From: Actibacterium pelagium
GTDB taxonomy: Bacteria > Pseudomonadota > Alphaproteobacteria > Rhodobacterales > Rhodobacteraceae
Assembly: GCF_002285415.1 (NCBI RefSeq)
Contig: NZ_NSBU01000004.1
Location: forward strand, 496,001 to 560,000
Reading direction: 5' to 3'
DNA: 64,000 nucleotides
Shown here piece after piece: positions 46,153 through 55,110 of the stretch. Every line of letters begins with the position of its first letter. Positions within the stretch are counted from its first letter, which is position 1. The notes under the pieces were generated by a model. The model had not been told where the DNA came from. It did not search any database and saw nothing but the letters and a program-made list of their open reading frames with translations. Position numbers and translations under genes: made by a program.

Positions 46153-47658
46153 TCAGCGCAGACGCTGGCCGTTGGCAAGAACCTGACCATCTTTGGTGAC
46201 CTGAATTTCAGACACCAGTTCGTCCGCACCCGCACCCGGACGCGCGAACATGCCCAGCATCATGCGGACACCCATGACCTGATCCTGTGGTACGAAGCCC
46301 AGCTTGACCAGATTGTCCATCACGGCGTTTGCGCCTTGCAAGTTCAGCGAGACCGACCCGCTTGGCGCAGGCATGCCCGGGAAGGTCGTGGTGTCGGAAT
46401 TGTCGAAGGTAAAGCTGCCGTTGCCGGTGAGGTTTGCTCCGATAAGCGACAGAACCAGTTCGTTGATATCCAGCGCTTCGATCTCGGCGGGCTGACCACC
46501 GGTGGCTTCGACAAGCTCGGCGGCTTCGGGATCAAAGAGATCAAACAGCCAGCGCAGTTTGCCGGTTGTGTCGATCACCAGCGTCGCCGGATCGCGCGGC
46601 AGAACGGCGGTGGGGTCGAACATGCCCCAGATCTGTTCGCTGACGGTCAGGCCGACCAGTTCCAGCTTCATCGCGAAATCGCCTGCCTCTTCGGCGCCGA
46701 CGGGGATCTGGAAGCGACCACCGACTTTCTCGAACGCGACGTCGATCTGCGGGAAGGGAATCTGCATGCCCGAGATTTGCATGGTTACATCCGAGGCCGC
46801 TCCACCATAGTCGATGGTCTGTTCGTTCAGCTCTAGATCCAGCGCACCGTTGGACGCGCCCATGACGACGGTGCCCGCCTCGGTCGGGCTTTCGATATCC
46901 ATGTTTAATTCATAGCTGTCGTAGGCATAGCTGCCCTTAATATTCAGACCTGCCTTCAGCATTGCGGTGAAATCGGCCGGATCCATGGTCGATGGGATAG
47001 CAAAGACCGCTTCCGAGGTCAGGTTCTGGATCGAACCCGACAAGTTCACACCCTCGCCATCCTCAATAACGGTGACCGCATAGGTGGTCTCTTCGATGTT
47101 GGTCTCGGAGAGGCCGTTGACCATGTCGCTGTCGGTCATCTCGTATTTGCCGTCCAGCCCGGACATTGTCACAGAGCCGTTCAGCTCTGCCTCTTCGCCT
47201 TCCACATCGAAATCGACGAATTCCATCGTCAGCATGTCAGCCGAAAAGTCATAAGCGGTTTTGTCGCCCTCGGCAGAGGCGATGGTTTTCATCCCTTCCT
47301 GCGTCACGACAATCGTCATCGAGACGGATTCACCCTCTTCCGGGTCGACGTCCATCTTATAGGTGATCTGGGGGCCGGTTTCGATCAGGACCGTGCCGTC
47401 GCCTTGTTCTGTGAAGATCAGGTCACCGATGGTGGCTTTGATGTCGGCCTCCGGAACGGTCATCGCCATCTCGACATTCGAGACGGTCAGAACGCCGCCG
47501 CTCATGCTTTCGTCACCCGTTACACGCTGGCCGTATCGTGCGCCGAAATCCTGGAAACTCTGCCAGGCTTCCTGGGCCGAAATGTCGGCAAATGCGGCCG
47601 ACCCGGACAACAGCGCGATAGCAGCCGAGCTTGTGAAAAGGGTTTTTGGATTGGTCAT
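46153..47658 (-). CDS. DUF2125 periplasmic protein
   Basis: 501 residues. Signal peptide (TSSAAIALLSGSAAFADI), then a long run of short beta strands with repeats of the pattern EVAMTVPEAD / LTMEFVDFDVEGEEAE / GSYAYDSYELNMDIES. Very acidic. It matches the DUF2125 proteins common in Rhodobacteraceae, with no known function; the many beta strands and exported state fit an envelope or lipid-binding role. Stands alone, with its own promoter region of ~130 bases shared with the SDR gene. Confidence 0.82.
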   Translation of the reverse strand: MTNPKTLFTSSAAIALLSGSAAFADISAQEAWQSFQDFGARYGQRVTGDESMSGGVLTVSNVEMAMTVPEADIKATIGDLIFTEQGDGTVLIETGPQITYKMDVDPEEGESVSMTIVVTQEGMKTIASAEGDKTAYDFSADMLTMEFVDFDVEGEEAELNGSVTMSGLDGKYEMTDSDMVNGLSETNIEETTYAVTVIEDGEGVNLSGSIQNLTSEAVFAIPSTMDPADFTAMLKAGLNIKGSYAYDSYELNMDIESPTEAGTVVMGASNGALDLELNEQTIDYGGAASDVTMQISGMQIPFPQIDVAFEKVGGRFQIPVGAEEAGDFAMKLELVGLTVSEQIWGMFDPTAVLPRDPATLVIDTTGKLRWLFDLFDPEAAELVEATGGQPAEIEALDINELVLSLIGANLTGNGSFTFDNSDTTTFPGMPAPSGSVSLNLQGANAVMDNLVKLGFVPQDQVMGVRMMLGMFARPGAGADELVSEIQVTKDGQVLANGQRLR

Positions 47659-47787
47659 GAGGAACCTTCATAAATTCTAAATCTGGGTCAAAGCATCCCT
47701 GTCCGGGTCAAGATGGTCAAGGGTGGTTTCCGGTGTTAAGCATGTTTTCGCAGCCGGTTATTATTGGTGCGTAAGGGGGACGAAATT

Positions 47788-48543
47788 ATGACAGACCTAA
47801 CAGGAAAAGTAGCCCTGATCACGGGCGCAAGCCGGGGGATCGGTGCCGCCGCCGCCCGCACTTTTGCAGAGGCTGGCGCGAAGGTGGCGCTTTTGGCGCG
47901 CTCGCGAGAGTCGATCATCGAGCTGGCCGGAGAGCTGGGCGATGCGGCGCTGGCCATTCCCTGCGACGTCAGCCGCTACTGGGAAGTCGAGGCCGCCGTT
48001 CAGGCGACGCTGGATACCTTTGGTCGCTTGGATATCGTGATCAACAACGCAGGCGTTGTCGAACCCATCGGGCGGCTAGAGGACATTGACCCCGAAGGCT
48101 GGGCCCATGTCATCGACATCAACCTGAAGGGTGTTTTCAACTGCGTCCGCGCGGCCCTGCCAGTGATGCGCGCCGAAGGGGGCGGGACGTTTCTGGGCGT
48201 CAGCTCTGGCGCGGCGCATGGGCCGGTCGAAGGTTGGAGCCACTATTGCTCTTCGAAAGCCGGGGCCGCGATGCTGACCCGCTGCATCGACAAGGAAGAG
48301 CGTGAAAACGGGATCCGCGCGATAGGCCTGTCCCCGGGCACCGTCGCGACCCAGATGCAGAAAGAAATCAAGGCCAGTGGCATCAACCCGGTCAGCCAGT
48401 TGGAATGGTCTGATCACATCCCGCCCGAATGGCCCGCGAAGGCGCTGTTGTGGATGTGTGGTGCCGAGGCGGACGAGTTTCTGGGGCAGGAAATCTCTTT
48501 GCGTGACCCCGACATTCGCAGCCGTGTGGGAGTAACCTCATGA
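47788..48543 (+). CDS. short-chain dehydrogenase/reductase
   Basis: 251 residues. TGASRGIG cofactor loop (12-19), NNAG (86-89), catalytic S139/S140, Y153 and K157 (YCSSK). Length and end (FLGQEISLRDPDIRSRVG) are typical of classical SDRs. Start at ATG 47788 with AAGGGGGA upstream. It overlaps the enoyl-CoA hydratase gene by 4 bases, so it likely oxidises or reduces a hydroxyacyl intermediate; the exact substrate is unknown. Confidence 0.88.
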   Translation: MTDLTGKVALITGASRGIGAAAARTFAEAGAKVALLARSRESIIELAGELGDAALAIPCDVSRYWEVEAAVQATLDTFGRLDIVINNAGVVEPIGRLEDIDPEGWAHVIDINLKGVFNCVRAALPVMRAEGGGTFLGVSSGAAHGPVEGWSHYCSSKAGAAMLTRCIDKEERENGIRAIGLSPGTVATQMQKEIKASGINPVSQLEWSDHIPPEWPAKALLWMCGAEADEFLGQEISLRDPDIRSRVGVTS

Positions 48544-49169
48544 TCCGCTTGGACAAGGCCGACAACATCTGGACCGTCACCATCGACCGTCCGGACAAGG
48601 CGAACTCTTTGACCAAGGCGATGCTCACCGAATTGGCGGTGATCGCAGAAGAGGCTCAGCAAGCCGAGATTGCCGCCCTGATCCTGACCGGCGAGGGCAA
48701 GGTCTTCAGCGCCGGGGCCGATCTGGACGAGGCGCGCGCCGGTCTGGCCACCGATGACGTGTGGGAGCGTCTTTCGGGTGCCATCGCCCGCCTTGACGGA
48801 ACCCTGACAATCGCCGCGCTGAACGGGACGCTGGCGGGTGGGGCCTTTGGCATGGCGCTGGCCTGCGATCTGCGTATCGCGGTGCCCGAGGCCAAGTTTT
48901 TCTATCCGGTGATGAAGCTGGGGTTCCTGCCGCAGCCATCTGATCCAGCGCGGATGCGGGCCCTGATCGGGCCGGCGCGCGCCAAGATGGTGCTTTTGGC
49001 GGGTCAGAAACTGACTGCGGACGAGGCGCTTTCCTATGGTCTTGTCGACCGTCTGGTCCCCAAAGACGAGCTGGCAGAGTGCGTACAGAACCTGTGCACA
49101 GACTGTGCAGCCGGTCAGCCGCATATCCGCCGCGGGATCAAGGCGCTTTGCGCAGCCGAACTGACCTAA
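48540..49169 (+). CDS. enoyl-CoA hydratase/isomerase family protein
   Basis: 209 residues, short for the family (usually ~260). Crotonase core: VTIDRPDKANSLTK, GKVFSAGADLDEA (oxyanion hole), ALNGTLAGGAFGMALACDLRIA. The second catalytic Glu position reads FFYPVMKLGFLPQ, and the C-terminal helical domain is short. Hydratase or isomerase activity cannot be decided. Co-transcribed with the SDR; its 3' end carries the TGTAC-type array and meets the convergent SpoIIAA-like gene. Confidence 0.88.
   Translation: MIRLDKADNIWTVTIDRPDKANSLTKAMLTELAVIAEEAQQAEIAALILTGEGKVFSAGADLDEARAGLATDDVWERLSGAIARLDGTLTIAALNGTLAGGAFGMALACDLRIAVPEAKFFYPVMKLGFLPQPSDPARMRALIGPARAKMVLLAGQKLTADEALSYGLVDRLVPKDELAECVQNLCTDCAAGQPHIRRGIKALCAAELT
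49083..49109 (-). repeat. second TGTAC-type 11-base array
   Basis: On the minus strand TGCAC, TGCAC and TGTAC boxes lie exactly 11 bases apart. Over a 19-base core (ACAGGTT-Y-TGTACGCA-Y-TC) it matches the 41345 array at 17 positions. Here it lies inside the 3' end of the enoyl-CoA hydratase gene, so it may be a coincidence of coding sequence. Confidence 0.45.
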
Positions 49170-49531
49170 ACAGCATTCGCCAGCCAGATCTGCGCGGCTT
49201 CGACCTCATCCAGATTGAAGGTCTTCATCTTGATCGGGGTCATGGCCCCAGCGGCCTTGGCCATGGGGCTCATCCACGGAATGTCGGACACGACAGCGCA
49301 GTGGGTGATGTGCGGGATGGCTTTGAAGTCGAAGATCATACCGTCCCACATGATCGAGGGGTCGAACCCGTCGAAGGATTCGACGATCTCCAGTAGGCGT
49401 ATCTTGTCGTGCCTTTCCATGAAGGCTTCGAACTTGGGCAGAATCTCATCAAAATCCTGCCGTGTGACCGATCCTCTGACGATCAATGCGATCATCTTGT
49501 TGGGGTGGTCCTCGGTATAGCTGACTGACAT
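49166..49531 (-). CDS. SpoIIAA-like (STAS/SEC14) protein
   Basis: 121 residues: MIALIVRGSVTRQDFDEILPKFEAFMERHDKIRLLEIVESFDGFD near the start, then HITHCAVVSDIPWM and DEVEAAQIWL. This is the small SpoIIAA-like family of unknown role, possibly lipid or partner binding. Convergent with the enoyl-CoA hydratase gene (4-base overlap). Confidence 0.8.
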   Translation of the reverse strand: MSVSYTEDHPNKMIALIVRGSVTRQDFDEILPKFEAFMERHDKIRLLEIVESFDGFDPSIMWDGMIFDFKAIPHITHCAVVSDIPWMSPMAKAAGAMTPIKMKTFNLDEVEAAQIWLANAV

Positions 49532-49590
49532 TTTGCGGCCCTCCTGACCGTCAGCTTAGCGCGGATTTTTCTGGGCTGGTGTGATCTGGC

Positions 49591-49893
49591 TCAACGTTGG
49601 CGGCGTTTCCCGGGGGTTTTCGAATGAAACGCCGGGGGGCGTTTCTGCACCCACTTTATGAATTTGGCCAACCTTGGATGTGCTTGAAGCGCCTCGATCG
49701 TATGAAAGTCCCGGGCGAGTTCCGTTTCGGTCAGGGTGGCGTGAATCTCGTTGTGGCAGATCTGGTGCAGCAGGACCGTTGGCCCGCCCTTGCCGCCGCG
49801 CAGCCGCGGAATAAGGTGATGCAGGCTTTGCTTGGCCTCGGGCGGAATCGGGCGGCCGCAAAGGGGGCAGGCAGGCAAGTTTTCCTGTGGCAT
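49591..49893 (-). CDS. small HNH endonuclease-like protein
   Basis: 100 residues from the ATG at 49893; the frame is open further upstream without similarity. Zinc-binding CPLCGRPI near the start, then LHHLIPRLRGGKGGP and LLHQICHNEIHATLTE give the HNH arrangement with Cys-x2-Cys. Basic C-terminus. A stand-alone protein of this size occurs in many proteobacteria; DNA cutting is plausible, role unknown. Confidence 0.8.
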   Translation of the reverse strand: MPQENLPACPLCGRPIPPEAKQSLHHLIPRLRGGKGGPTVLLHQICHNEIHATLTETELARDFHTIEALQAHPRLAKFIKWVQKRPPAFHSKTPGKRRQR

Positions 49894-49986
49894 CTGGTGG
49901 TGAACTCTTGCGATAGTCGGTTTCGGGTGTAACACCCGTCCTAATAAGTGATGTGGGCCCACTGGCTGGCAAGGAGGTTCTGTTCG

Positions 49987-51309
49987 ATGGAAAACCAACC
50001 TGAAATCATTCAGAAAGCGCTGGGCTTTGCCGAGCAAGGTAAAGAGATCGCGCTAGAGTGGCTGACCAGCCCCGCCGCCTGGTCGCAGTTCGGGTTGCTG
50101 GTTGTGGCGTTCATCGCGGCACTTTTGCTGACGCGCCGGGCCTCGCCCATTATTTCCAAATGGCTGACCCCGCCCGAAGAACAGACGCATTTCATTGCCC
50201 GCAGCCGTCGGTTCCTGTTGCAGTTCCTGCCCCTGTTGATGCCGCTTCTGGCCTATGTCTTCACCGGGATCGGTGAGGGGATTGTCCGGTCGATCTTTGA
50301 AACAGGTGCAGTAATCGCCTTTGGCAAACGGGTGTTCATGTTCCTTGCGGTCCGCATTCTGGTCAAAGACATCCTGAACGACGGATTCCTCAAGCTTTTG
50401 GGCCGCTACGTCGCGTTGCCCTTGGCCGCTGTCTACGCCGTTGGCCTGATGGAGCCGTTGATCGCCTATCTGAACTCGCTGAAGTTCACCTTGGGCAATA
50501 TCACCATTTCGTTGATGGCGCTGATACGTGGCGCGGTGGCGGGTGGCATCCTGTTCTGGCTGGGCCGCTGGTCGAACGACCAATCCGCCTCTTACCTCAA
50601 ATCGCAGGACCAGATGCGCCCCGCGACGCGCGAACTGGCGATCAAGGCCAGCGAGATCGCAATTTTCGGCGTCGCCTTCCTGTTGCTGATGAACATCATG
50701 GGCATCAACCTGTCGACCCTTGCGGTTCTGGGTGGTGCGATTGGTGTTGGTCTGGGTTTTGGCCTGCAAAAGATCGCGTCGAACTTCATTTCGGGGATCA
50801 TTCTGCTGCTGGAAGGGCAGGCCACTGTCGGTGATTATGTCGAGCTGGACGGGGGCGAAGCCGGGACGATCGTGAAGATGACCTCTCGCGCGACCATTCT
50901 GGAGACCTTCGACGGTCGGTGGATCGTCGTCCCGAACGAGGATTTCATCACCACGCGTGTCGTGAACTATTCCGATGCGGGCAGTGCCAACCGGTACGAG
51001 GCACCGTTCTCGGTCAGCTATGACACCGACATCAACAAGCTTCCCGAGATCATCGAGACCGCTGTGGGCAAGCTGGATTTCGTGTTGCAAGAGCCTGATG
51101 GCCCCGACTGTGAACTGCGTGGCTTCGGTGACAGCGGTATCGATTTTGCGGTGGAGTTCTGGGTCGAAGGGATCGACGACGGCCAGAACAAGTTCACGCC
51201 GAAAGTGCTGTTTGCCATCTGGAATGCCCTGAAAGAGAACAATATCGAAATCCCCTATCCGCATCGCGTGGTCGAATTCAAAGGCACGCCGCCGCAGGCA
51301 ACGTCTTGA
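49987..51309 (+). CDS. mechanosensitive ion channel, MscS family
   Basis: 440 residues from the ATG at 49987, with AAGGAGGT at 49971-49978. Several N-terminal membrane helices, then the MscS pore helix and signature (GGAIGVGLGFGLQKIASNFISGIILLLE, about 250-278), the beta domain (VGDYVELDGGEAGTIVKM) and C-terminal domain. Opens under osmotic downshift to release solutes. Its stop overlaps the TTG start of the flavoprotein gene. Confidence 0.92.
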   Translation: MENQPEIIQKALGFAEQGKEIALEWLTSPAAWSQFGLLVVAFIAALLLTRRASPIISKWLTPPEEQTHFIARSRRFLLQFLPLLMPLLAYVFTGIGEGIVRSIFETGAVIAFGKRVFMFLAVRILVKDILNDGFLKLLGRYVALPLAAVYAVGLMEPLIAYLNSLKFTLGNITISLMALIRGAVAGGILFWLGRWSNDQSASYLKSQDQMRPATRELAIKASEIAIFGVAFLLLMNIMGINLSTLAVLGGAIGVGLGFGLQKIASNFISGIILLLEGQATVGDYVELDGGEAGTIVKMTSRATILETFDGRWIVVPNEDFITTRVVNYSDAGSANRYEAPFSVSYDTDINKLPEIIETAVGKLDFVLQEPDGPDCELRGFGDSGIDFAVEFWVEGIDDGQNKFTPKVLFAIWNALKENNIEIPYPHRVVEFKGTPPQATS

Positions 51310-52499
51310 CCGACGCGCTTGTCATTGGTGCAGGCCCCGCCGGGCTGATGGCGGCCGAGGCTTTGGCCAAAGCGGGCCGAAAGGTCGTCGTGGCCGAGGC
51401 CAAGCCTTCGGTCGGTCGCAAGTTCCTGATGGCGGGCAAATCAGGGCTGAACCTGACCAAGGACGAGCCTTTCGATGCGTTCTGCACCGCGTTTGATCCG
51501 GCAAGCCCTTTACTTCCGATGCTAAACGCTTTTGGCCCCAAGCAGGTGCAGGACTGGGCCCGCGATCTGGGGCAAGAGGTGTTTACCGGATCCACGGGCC
51601 GCGTCTTTCCCAAGGTGATGAAGGCCTCGCCCCTGCTGCGGGCGTGGATGGGTCGGCTGGATGGGCTTGGCGTAACGGTGCACACCCGCTGGCGTTGGCA
51701 GGGCTGGGATGGGGCCGAGGCCCTGTTCGATACGCCAGACGGTCGGCAGACCCTGCGCCCGAAGGTGACAGTGCTGGCGCTTGGCGGGGCAAGCTGGGCG
51801 CGGTTGGGATCAGACGGGGTTTGGGTCGATCATCTGGCGGGCGCGCCGATTGCGCAGTTTCAATCGGCCAACATGGGGTTCCGGGTCAACTGGTCCCCGC
51901 ACATGCAGAAACACTTTGGCCAGCCGGTCAAAGCCGCAGCCCTGCTGGTGGATGGCAAGGCCCATCGCGGTGAGTTTGTCATCTCGGAACGCGGGCTAGA
52001 GGGCGGCGGGATCTACGCAATCTCGAAACCCCTGCGTGAAGGCGCGACGCTGGCGCTGGACCTGTTGCCGGATCTGACATCCGATCAAGTTGCCGCCCGC
52101 CTTTCGCGTCCGCGCGGTAAGGCCAGCATGTCGAACCATCTGCGCAAGGCCTTGCGGCTTGATCCGGTGCGCATTGCGCTGTTGCAGGAATTCGCCCGTC
52201 CTTTGCCAGAAGGCGAAGACCTGGTGGCGCGCCTGAAGCACCTGCCTGTCCCTCTGCAAGGACCGCGTCCGATGGACGAGGCGATCTCGGTCGCGGGCGG
52301 TGTGTCTTGGGACGGGTTGGACGCAGGTCTGATGTTGACCAGCCGCCCCGGTGTCTTTTGCGCCGGAGAGATGCTGGACTGGGAGGCGCCAACCGGCGGG
52401 TACCTTCTGACCGGCTGTCTGGCGACGGGCCTTTGGGCCGGGCAGCACGCCGCCGCAAGGGTGGCCGGAACCGATGTTCCCGGCACGCCCGTTTCCTGA
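51306..52499 (+). CDS. BaiN-like flavoprotein (TIGR03862-type)
   Basis: 397 residues. FAD-binding GAGPAGLMAAEAL at residues 8-20, GKSGLNLT, TGSTGRVFPKVMKASPLLRAW, and C-terminal CAGEMLDWEAPTGGYLLTGCLATG. It belongs to the HI0933/BaiN flavoprotein family, reductases of unknown physiological substrate. TTG start at 51306 overlaps the channel gene stop (TTGA), so the pair is coupled. Confidence 0.88.
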   Translation: MTDALVIGAGPAGLMAAEALAKAGRKVVVAEAKPSVGRKFLMAGKSGLNLTKDEPFDAFCTAFDPASPLLPMLNAFGPKQVQDWARDLGQEVFTGSTGRVFPKVMKASPLLRAWMGRLDGLGVTVHTRWRWQGWDGAEALFDTPDGRQTLRPKVTVLALGGASWARLGSDGVWVDHLAGAPIAQFQSANMGFRVNWSPHMQKHFGQPVKAAALLVDGKAHRGEFVISERGLEGGGIYAISKPLREGATLALDLLPDLTSDQVAARLSRPRGKASMSNHLRKALRLDPVRIALLQEFARPLPEGEDLVARLKHLPVPLQGPRPMDEAISVAGGVSWDGLDAGLMLTSRPGVFCAGEMLDWEAPTGGYLLTGCLATGLWAGQHAAARVAGTDVPGTPVS

Positions 52500-53564
52500 T
52501 CAGACCTTCCTGAGCTGGCCTGAGTCGATCATCTGCTGGAACATCTCTTCCATTGATGTACGCAGGGGCCGATAGGACAGGCCAAGCTCTTTCAAGGCTT
52601 TGGAATTGTCGGCCCGGAAGGGCACGTTCACATTGCGCTCGACAGCTTTGCGGGTGACGCCGTCGCCGACCATTGGGCCGATCAGCCAGGCCAACCACTT
52701 GGGAATTGGGCGGGTCGGGATAGGGTAGTCGGCGCCAAAGGTGTCACGCAGTTCTTGCGACATGTCGAACAAGGTTGTCTCATGCGCCGAGATTATGTTG
52801 CGCCCGTTAGCCTGAGGGAGGAATCCAGCAGCCAGATGCGCCTGCGCAAGGTCGCGTACATCGACAACGCCAATGCCCCATTTCGGCGCACCCGTTTTCA
52901 TGGAGCCGTCGCCCATCTGACGCAATATATTAAAGCTTTCCGATGTCGGCCTGTCCTGCAGCGCCGGACCGATTACAAGGCTGGGGTTGATGACGACCAG
53001 TTTCCACTGACTTTGCGCTTCGGCGATTTTCCACGCTGCCTTCTCGGCCAGCGTTTTGGAATAGCTGTAGGCGTTGTGATTGATCGATGAAGAGGTGTTC
53101 CAGACGCTTTCGTCCAAACGACCACTCGGCGCATTGGCGCAGTCGATCGTGTCGCCATAGATCGCGGCACAGGACGAGGTCAGGACTACGCGTTCGACTG
53201 ACGGGGTCTTGTTGGCCTGTTCCAGAATGTTTTCGGTGCCTTTGACTGCAGGCTCAATCAGATCCTTCTGGGGGTCCTTCACGTTGATGTTAAAGGGCGA
53301 GGCTGTGTGGAACACAGTTGCGCAGCCGTCCATCGCTTCGGCGTACGAGCCCTCTGCCAGCAGATCAGCCGCGAACAGTTTCAAAGTGCCAGAAGAGGCC
53401 TCTGCAATTTCGGTCAGGTGTTTCACCTTTGCGGCATCATCCGGGTTGCGAACAGGGGCGTGAACAGTGGCCCCGGCTTCAAGCAGGCCTTTGACGATCC
53501 AGCCAGCCACATAACCAGTGGCCCCGGTCACCATGACGGGTTTTGAGGTGTCGATCGTGAACAT
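52500..53564 (-). CDS. NAD(P)-dependent epimerase/reductase (dihydroflavonol reductase-like)
   Basis: 354 residues from the ATG at 53564. VMVTGATGYVAGWIVKGLLE is the nucleotide-binding loop; VERVVLTSSCAAIYG and the YSYSKTLAEKAAW catalytic Tyr-x3-Lys motif are present. Extended SDR, of the group that includes dihydroflavonol 4-reductases, cinnamoyl-CoA reductases and aldehyde reductases. The longer frame to 53702 has no family similarity. The gene upstream on this strand is the AraC remnant. Confidence 0.87.
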   Translation of the reverse strand: MFTIDTSKPVMVTGATGYVAGWIVKGLLEAGATVHAPVRNPDDAAKVKHLTEIAEASSGTLKLFAADLLAEGSYAEAMDGCATVFHTASPFNINVKDPQKDLIEPAVKGTENILEQANKTPSVERVVLTSSCAAIYGDTIDCANAPSGRLDESVWNTSSSINHNAYSYSKTLAEKAAWKIAEAQSQWKLVVINPSLVIGPALQDRPTSESFNILRQMGDGSMKTGAPKWGIGVVDVRDLAQAHLAAGFLPQANGRNIISAHETTLFDMSQELRDTFGADYPIPTRPIPKWLAWLIGPMVGDGVTRKAVERNVNVPFRADNSKALKELGLSYRPLRTSMEEMFQQMIDSGQLRKV

Positions 53565-53779
53565 AGCGGGATCCTTCAGAAGCAGACGTTTTGGGAAGGG
53601 AAAGATGCGCGAGGATTTAAGCCGCGCGGTTGGAGCACTGAGGTGTTGGTTATGGTCCTGATCCTTGTTCTTTTCGCCTTCGTTGAGTGGACTATACGAC
53701 AAACCCAGAGAATTTCACGCGCGGATCGTGCCAACCGTATATCGAAGGGCGCCAGGCTGTGGTGAGTGTTTCTGGTGAA

Positions 53780-53878
53780 TCAGTTCAGCAACTGGTCGCG
53801 AACGTCTGCCGGGGTGCGACCGGTACAGCCTTGGAAGGCCCTATAGAACGAGCCCGGATTCTGAAATACAAGGTCTGG
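53780..53878 (-). pseudogene. C-terminal remnant of an AraC family regulator
   Basis: On the minus strand the frame from 53878 to the TGA at 53780 reads FQNPGSFYRAFQGCTGRTP followed by ADVRDQLLN, which is the second helix-turn-helix end of an AraC regulator. Compare the intact AraC protein at 55968, whose matching end is FSEPSAFYRAFRKWTGQTP. Everything upstream of it is gone: the fragment begins directly against the terminator of the thiolase gene. It is a true fragment too short to work. Confidence 0.82.
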
Positions 53879-53899
53879 CGGGCGCGTTGAACGCCCGCC
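53877..53899 (-). terminator. hairpin after the thiolase gene
   Basis: 8-bp stem (GGCGGGCG at 53877-53884, CGCCCGCC at 53892-53899) ten bases after the thiolase stop on the minus strand. No strong T-run follows, so termination may be partial. Confidence 0.6.
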
Positions 53900-53908
53900 G
53901 AAAAGGGA

Positions 53909-55096
53909 TCAGTTCATAAGTTCAACGGCAATGGCGGTGGCCTCGCCACCCCCGATGCAAAGCGAGGCCATGCCTCGTTTCAGGTCGTATTTCTGAAGGG
54001 CTGCCAACAGGGTCACCATGATCCGCGCGCCAGACGCGCCGATGGGATGGCCAAGAGCACAGGCGCCGCCGTGGACGTTGACCTTGTCATGCGGCAGGTC
54101 CAGCGACTTCATCGCGGCCATGGCGACGACGGCGAAGGCCTCGTTGATCTCGAACAGGTCAAAGTCAGATCGCGACAGGCCGATCTTCTGCTCTAGTTTT
54201 TCGATAGAACCGATGGGCGCTGTCGGGAACAGGTTCGGTTTATCCGCATGGGTCGCGTGGCCAAGGATGCGGGCGATGGGTGTCAGCCCCCGCTTTTCGG
54301 CCTCGGAAGCGCGCATCAGAACCAGCGCCGCCCCGCCGTCCGAAATCGAGCTAGAGTTTGCAGGCGTCACCGTGCCGCCATCGCGGAAGGCGGGCTTCAA
54401 CTGGCGGATCTTGTCCAGACGGGCCTTTAGGGGCTGTTCATCGTCAACCACAGTGCGGGCCGTGCGGGTTTTGACCTCTACCGGCACGATCTCGGCTTCG
54501 AAGGTTCGGTCGGTGATCGCTTTCGACGCGCGTTCCAACGAAGCGATGGCATAGTCGTCCTGCGCTTCGCGAGTGAACTGATAGCTTTCGGCGCAGTCTT
54601 CGGCGAAGGTGCCCATCAGGCGGCCGCGGTCATAGGCGTCCTCCAACCCGTCAAGGAACATGTGGTCCATGACCTTGCCGTGGCCCAGACGATAGCCGCC
54701 GCGCGCGCGGTCCAGCAGGTAAGGCGCTCGGGTCATGCTTTCCATGCCGCCGGCGACCATGATGTCGGTCGACCCCGCAAGGATCATGTCGTGGGCGAAC
54801 ATCGCCGCCCGCATGCCAGAGCCGCACATCTTGTTGATCGTCGTGGCGCCAGCCGACAGCGGCAGGCCCGCACCTAGCGAAGCCTGCCGTGCCGGGGCCT
54901 GGCCTTGGCCTGCGGGGAGGACGCAGCCCATGACAACCTCGTCGATCTGGTCGGGGGAAAGGCCCGCGCGATCCACCGCAGCCGCAATCGCGGCGGCGCC
55001 CAGATCAGCGGCGGGGACAGTTTTGAAATCTCCGTCGAACCCGCCCATGGGCGTACGGGCAGAGCCAACGATGACAATCGGATCAGATGCAGACAT
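53909..55096 (-). CDS. acetyl-CoA acetyltransferase (thiolase)
   Basis: 395 residues. Catalytic C91 in INKMCGSGMRA, GGACALGHPIGASGARI with the active His, and CIGGGEATA with the second Cys. A biosynthetic-type thiolase (PhaA/AtoB group) that joins or cleaves acetoacetyl-CoA or 3-ketoacyl-CoA. It follows the HSD10-like gene by 14 bases, so the pair probably does two consecutive beta-oxidation-type steps. Confidence 0.94.
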   Translation of the reverse strand: MSASDPIVIVGSARTPMGGFDGDFKTVPAADLGAAAIAAAVDRAGLSPDQIDEVVMGCVLPAGQGQAPARQASLGAGLPLSAGATTINKMCGSGMRAAMFAHDMILAGSTDIMVAGGMESMTRAPYLLDRARGGYRLGHGKVMDHMFLDGLEDAYDRGRLMGTFAEDCAESYQFTREAQDDYAIASLERASKAITDRTFEAEIVPVEVKTRTARTVVDDEQPLKARLDKIRQLKPAFRDGGTVTPANSSSISDGGAALVLMRASEAEKRGLTPIARILGHATHADKPNLFPTAPIGSIEKLEQKIGLSRSDFDLFEINEAFAVVAMAAMKSLDLPHDKVNVHGGACALGHPIGASGARIMVTLLAALQKYDLKRGMASLCIGGGEATAIAVELMN

Positions 55097-55110
55097 GTTC
55101 GTCCCTTTCC

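Noticed and set aside
49924-49938. CGGGTGT/ACACCCG near-palindrome before the MscS channel gene
   Set aside because: One-base loop, so not a hairpin; could be an operator, but a single site with no known regulator is too little.
53687-53890. 67-residue plus-strand frame upstream of the reductase
   Set aside because: It is the reverse of the AraC remnant and has no similarity of its own.
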